Below are positions 6,182 to 6,764 of a stretch of DNA of 6,764 nt, piece by piece; the first letter of the stretch is position 1, and each line of letters opens with the position of its first letter. Origin of the DNA: Fibrobacteria bacterium GUT77 (lineage in GTDB: Bacteria > Fibrobacterota > Chitinivibrionia > Chitinivibrionales > Chitinispirillaceae); the NCBI GenBank assembly GCA_001462255.1, contig LIUJ01000281.1, positions 1 to 6,764 on the forward strand, read 5' to 3'. Position numbers and translations under genes: made by a program. Below the pieces are notes generated by a model, which ran no database searches, was not told where the DNA came from, and was given only the letters and a program-made list of their open reading frames with translations.

Positions 6182-6388
6182 TTAACCTTGCGCTTCCGGC
6201 CTTGGCATACGCACCGGGGCAAGCTGCCTTATACGGGCAAGCGTTTTCAGGGCATCAAGGGCCATAAGGTTTTCTTGCCAGTTGTTCAAGAATCCCTTGT
6301 TTCTTTCCAATTCGTCAAGGCTTTCCGCTAGCCTGCATTTCCAGAGCGTTTCAGCTCTCTTTAGGTTTTGCTGGTATTCTTCTTCCAT
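6182..6388 (-). CDS. Small helical phage protein, unknown function
   Basis: A 68 aa protein beginning MEEEYQQNLKRAETLWKC with an excellent Shine-Dalgarno (AAAGGAGA, 7 nt from the ATG), which fixes the start. Residues 1-55 look like a helical hairpin with Leu-rich amphipathic helices; the tail is Pro/Arg-rich (LAPVRMPRPEAQG). There is one Cys and no membrane span or catalytic motif. Its first 38 nt overlap the 3' end of the upstream 137 aa frame in a different reading frame, so the two are likely coupled. It is followed by the only intergenic gap in the window, which may mark the end of one transcription unit. I do not recognise the family. Confidence 0.75.
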   Translation of the reverse strand: MEEEYQQNLKRAETLWKCRLAESLDELERNKGFLNNWQENLMALDALKTLARIRQLAPVRMPRPEAQG

Positions 6389-6764
6389 TGCCGTCTCCTT
6401 TGCTGTGCAATTTCCTTAAATTTTCCACCCATACCTTTAAATCCTCGTTTGGCACTTTCAGCTTGCCGATTAAAGGAAGGGTAAACTCAAAAGACGAGCC
6501 GCTGCCTACATACCCATCTAGGAACCCAAGCAGCGCCTCGCCGTCCGCCTCCCCGGTCTTGGGGTTGTATAAGCCCAAAGCTTCCGCTTGGCTCAGAATC
6601 TTTTTCGCCATAGGAAGCTCCGAAGCCCATTCCCAACCCTTTGCCTGAAAACCTTGCGCCATTCCAGCGACCATACCCCGCAAAAAAGGTTCGCCGGTGA
6701 AACTGCTTGCCGCTAAGTCAGAGGCAAAGCTAACCGTGACCGAGAAAACGTCTTGTATCTTCAT
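6351..6764 (-). CDS. Hypothetical phage protein, possibly incomplete at its 5' end
   Basis: An open frame of 137 codons ending at TGA 6353-6351. The first codon of the window on this strand happens to be ATG (MKIQDVFSVTVSFASD), so the true start may be here or further right; the Shine-Dalgarno region lies outside the window. The protein is soluble-looking, with an Ala/Gly-rich helical N-terminal part, a central region mentioning YNPKTGEADGEALLGFLDGY (61-80), a GSGSSFEFTLPLIGKLKVP strand-like stretch, then a basic C-terminus whose last codons overlap the next gene. Context (same strand, coupled to a small phage-like gene) supports a phage gene. I do not recognise a family and assign no function. 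Confidence 0.7.
   Translation of the reverse strand: MKIQDVFSVTVSFASDLAASSFTGEPFLRGMVAGMAQGFQAKGWEWASELPMAKKILSQAEALGLYNPKTGEADGEALLGFLDGYVGSGSSFEFTLPLIGKLKVPNEDLKVWVENLRKLHSKGDGNGRRIPAKPKES

Noticed and set aside
1..6764. tRNA genes, CRISPR repeats, transposase or diversity-generating retroelement
   Set aside because: I saw no cloverleaf-like sequence, no regularly spaced direct repeats, no transposase or reverse transcriptase motif, and no variable/template repeat pair.

Overview
The window is a compact block of bacteriophage or prophage genes, all on the minus strand, so transcription runs from right (6764) to left (1). Only one gap of any size, 6090-6181, is free of genes. The other junctions overlap, abut, or leave 4-23 nt, and most starts carry a strong Shine-Dalgarno sequence. 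I recognise no chromosomal housekeeping gene, tRNA, rRNA, transposase or CRISPR array. The host cannot be named from the sequence. Base composition is uneven (about 72% GC in part of the small glycine-rich gene, about 40% near the left end). In the large gene isoleucine is mostly encoded by ATA and arginine often by AGA/AGG, which suggests a host outside the Escherichia type, or mosaic ancestry.

Layout in transcription order: (1) an open frame at the right edge (6764-6351, 137 aa, unknown, possibly 5' incomplete); (2) a 68 aa helical protein (6388-6182) overlapping it by 38 nt; (3) a 92-nt AT-rich intergenic region holding an imperfect dyad and a candidate promoter; (4) a 49 aa charged helical protein (6089-5940) linked by TAATG to (5) a 346 aa helical protein with a low-complexity N-terminus (5940-4900); (6) a 113 aa protein with a glycine-zipper hydrophobic segment and a charged helical tail (4876-4535); (7) a 297 aa coiled-coil protein (4525-3632); and (8) a very large protein starting at 3627 that is still open at base 1 (at least 1209 codons).

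The large protein is the main content. It reads as a phage 'polyvalent' protein, a multidomain protein thought to enter the host with phage DNA. From the N-terminus it shows a small alpha/beta segment, a coiled coil, a hydrophobic/amphipathic helix, a zincin-type HETLH motif with a plausible downstream Glu ligand, a region ending in NEWGYD that may be an ADP-ribosyltransferase-like module, a conserved IGRKGAEALDKSEE segment, and a domain resembling the phage-Barnase-EndoU-ColicinE5/D-RelE (PBECR) nucleases. It is then cut by the window edge inside a lead-in that commonly precedes ADP-ribosyltransferase domains of polyvalent proteins.

My working model (inference) is that genes 4-7 encode minor virion or ejection proteins, with the glycine-zipper protein able to insert in a membrane, and that the large protein is a cargo delivered with the DNA to counter host defences or modify host components. 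No portal, capsid, terminase or tail gene lies inside the window to confirm the phage type.
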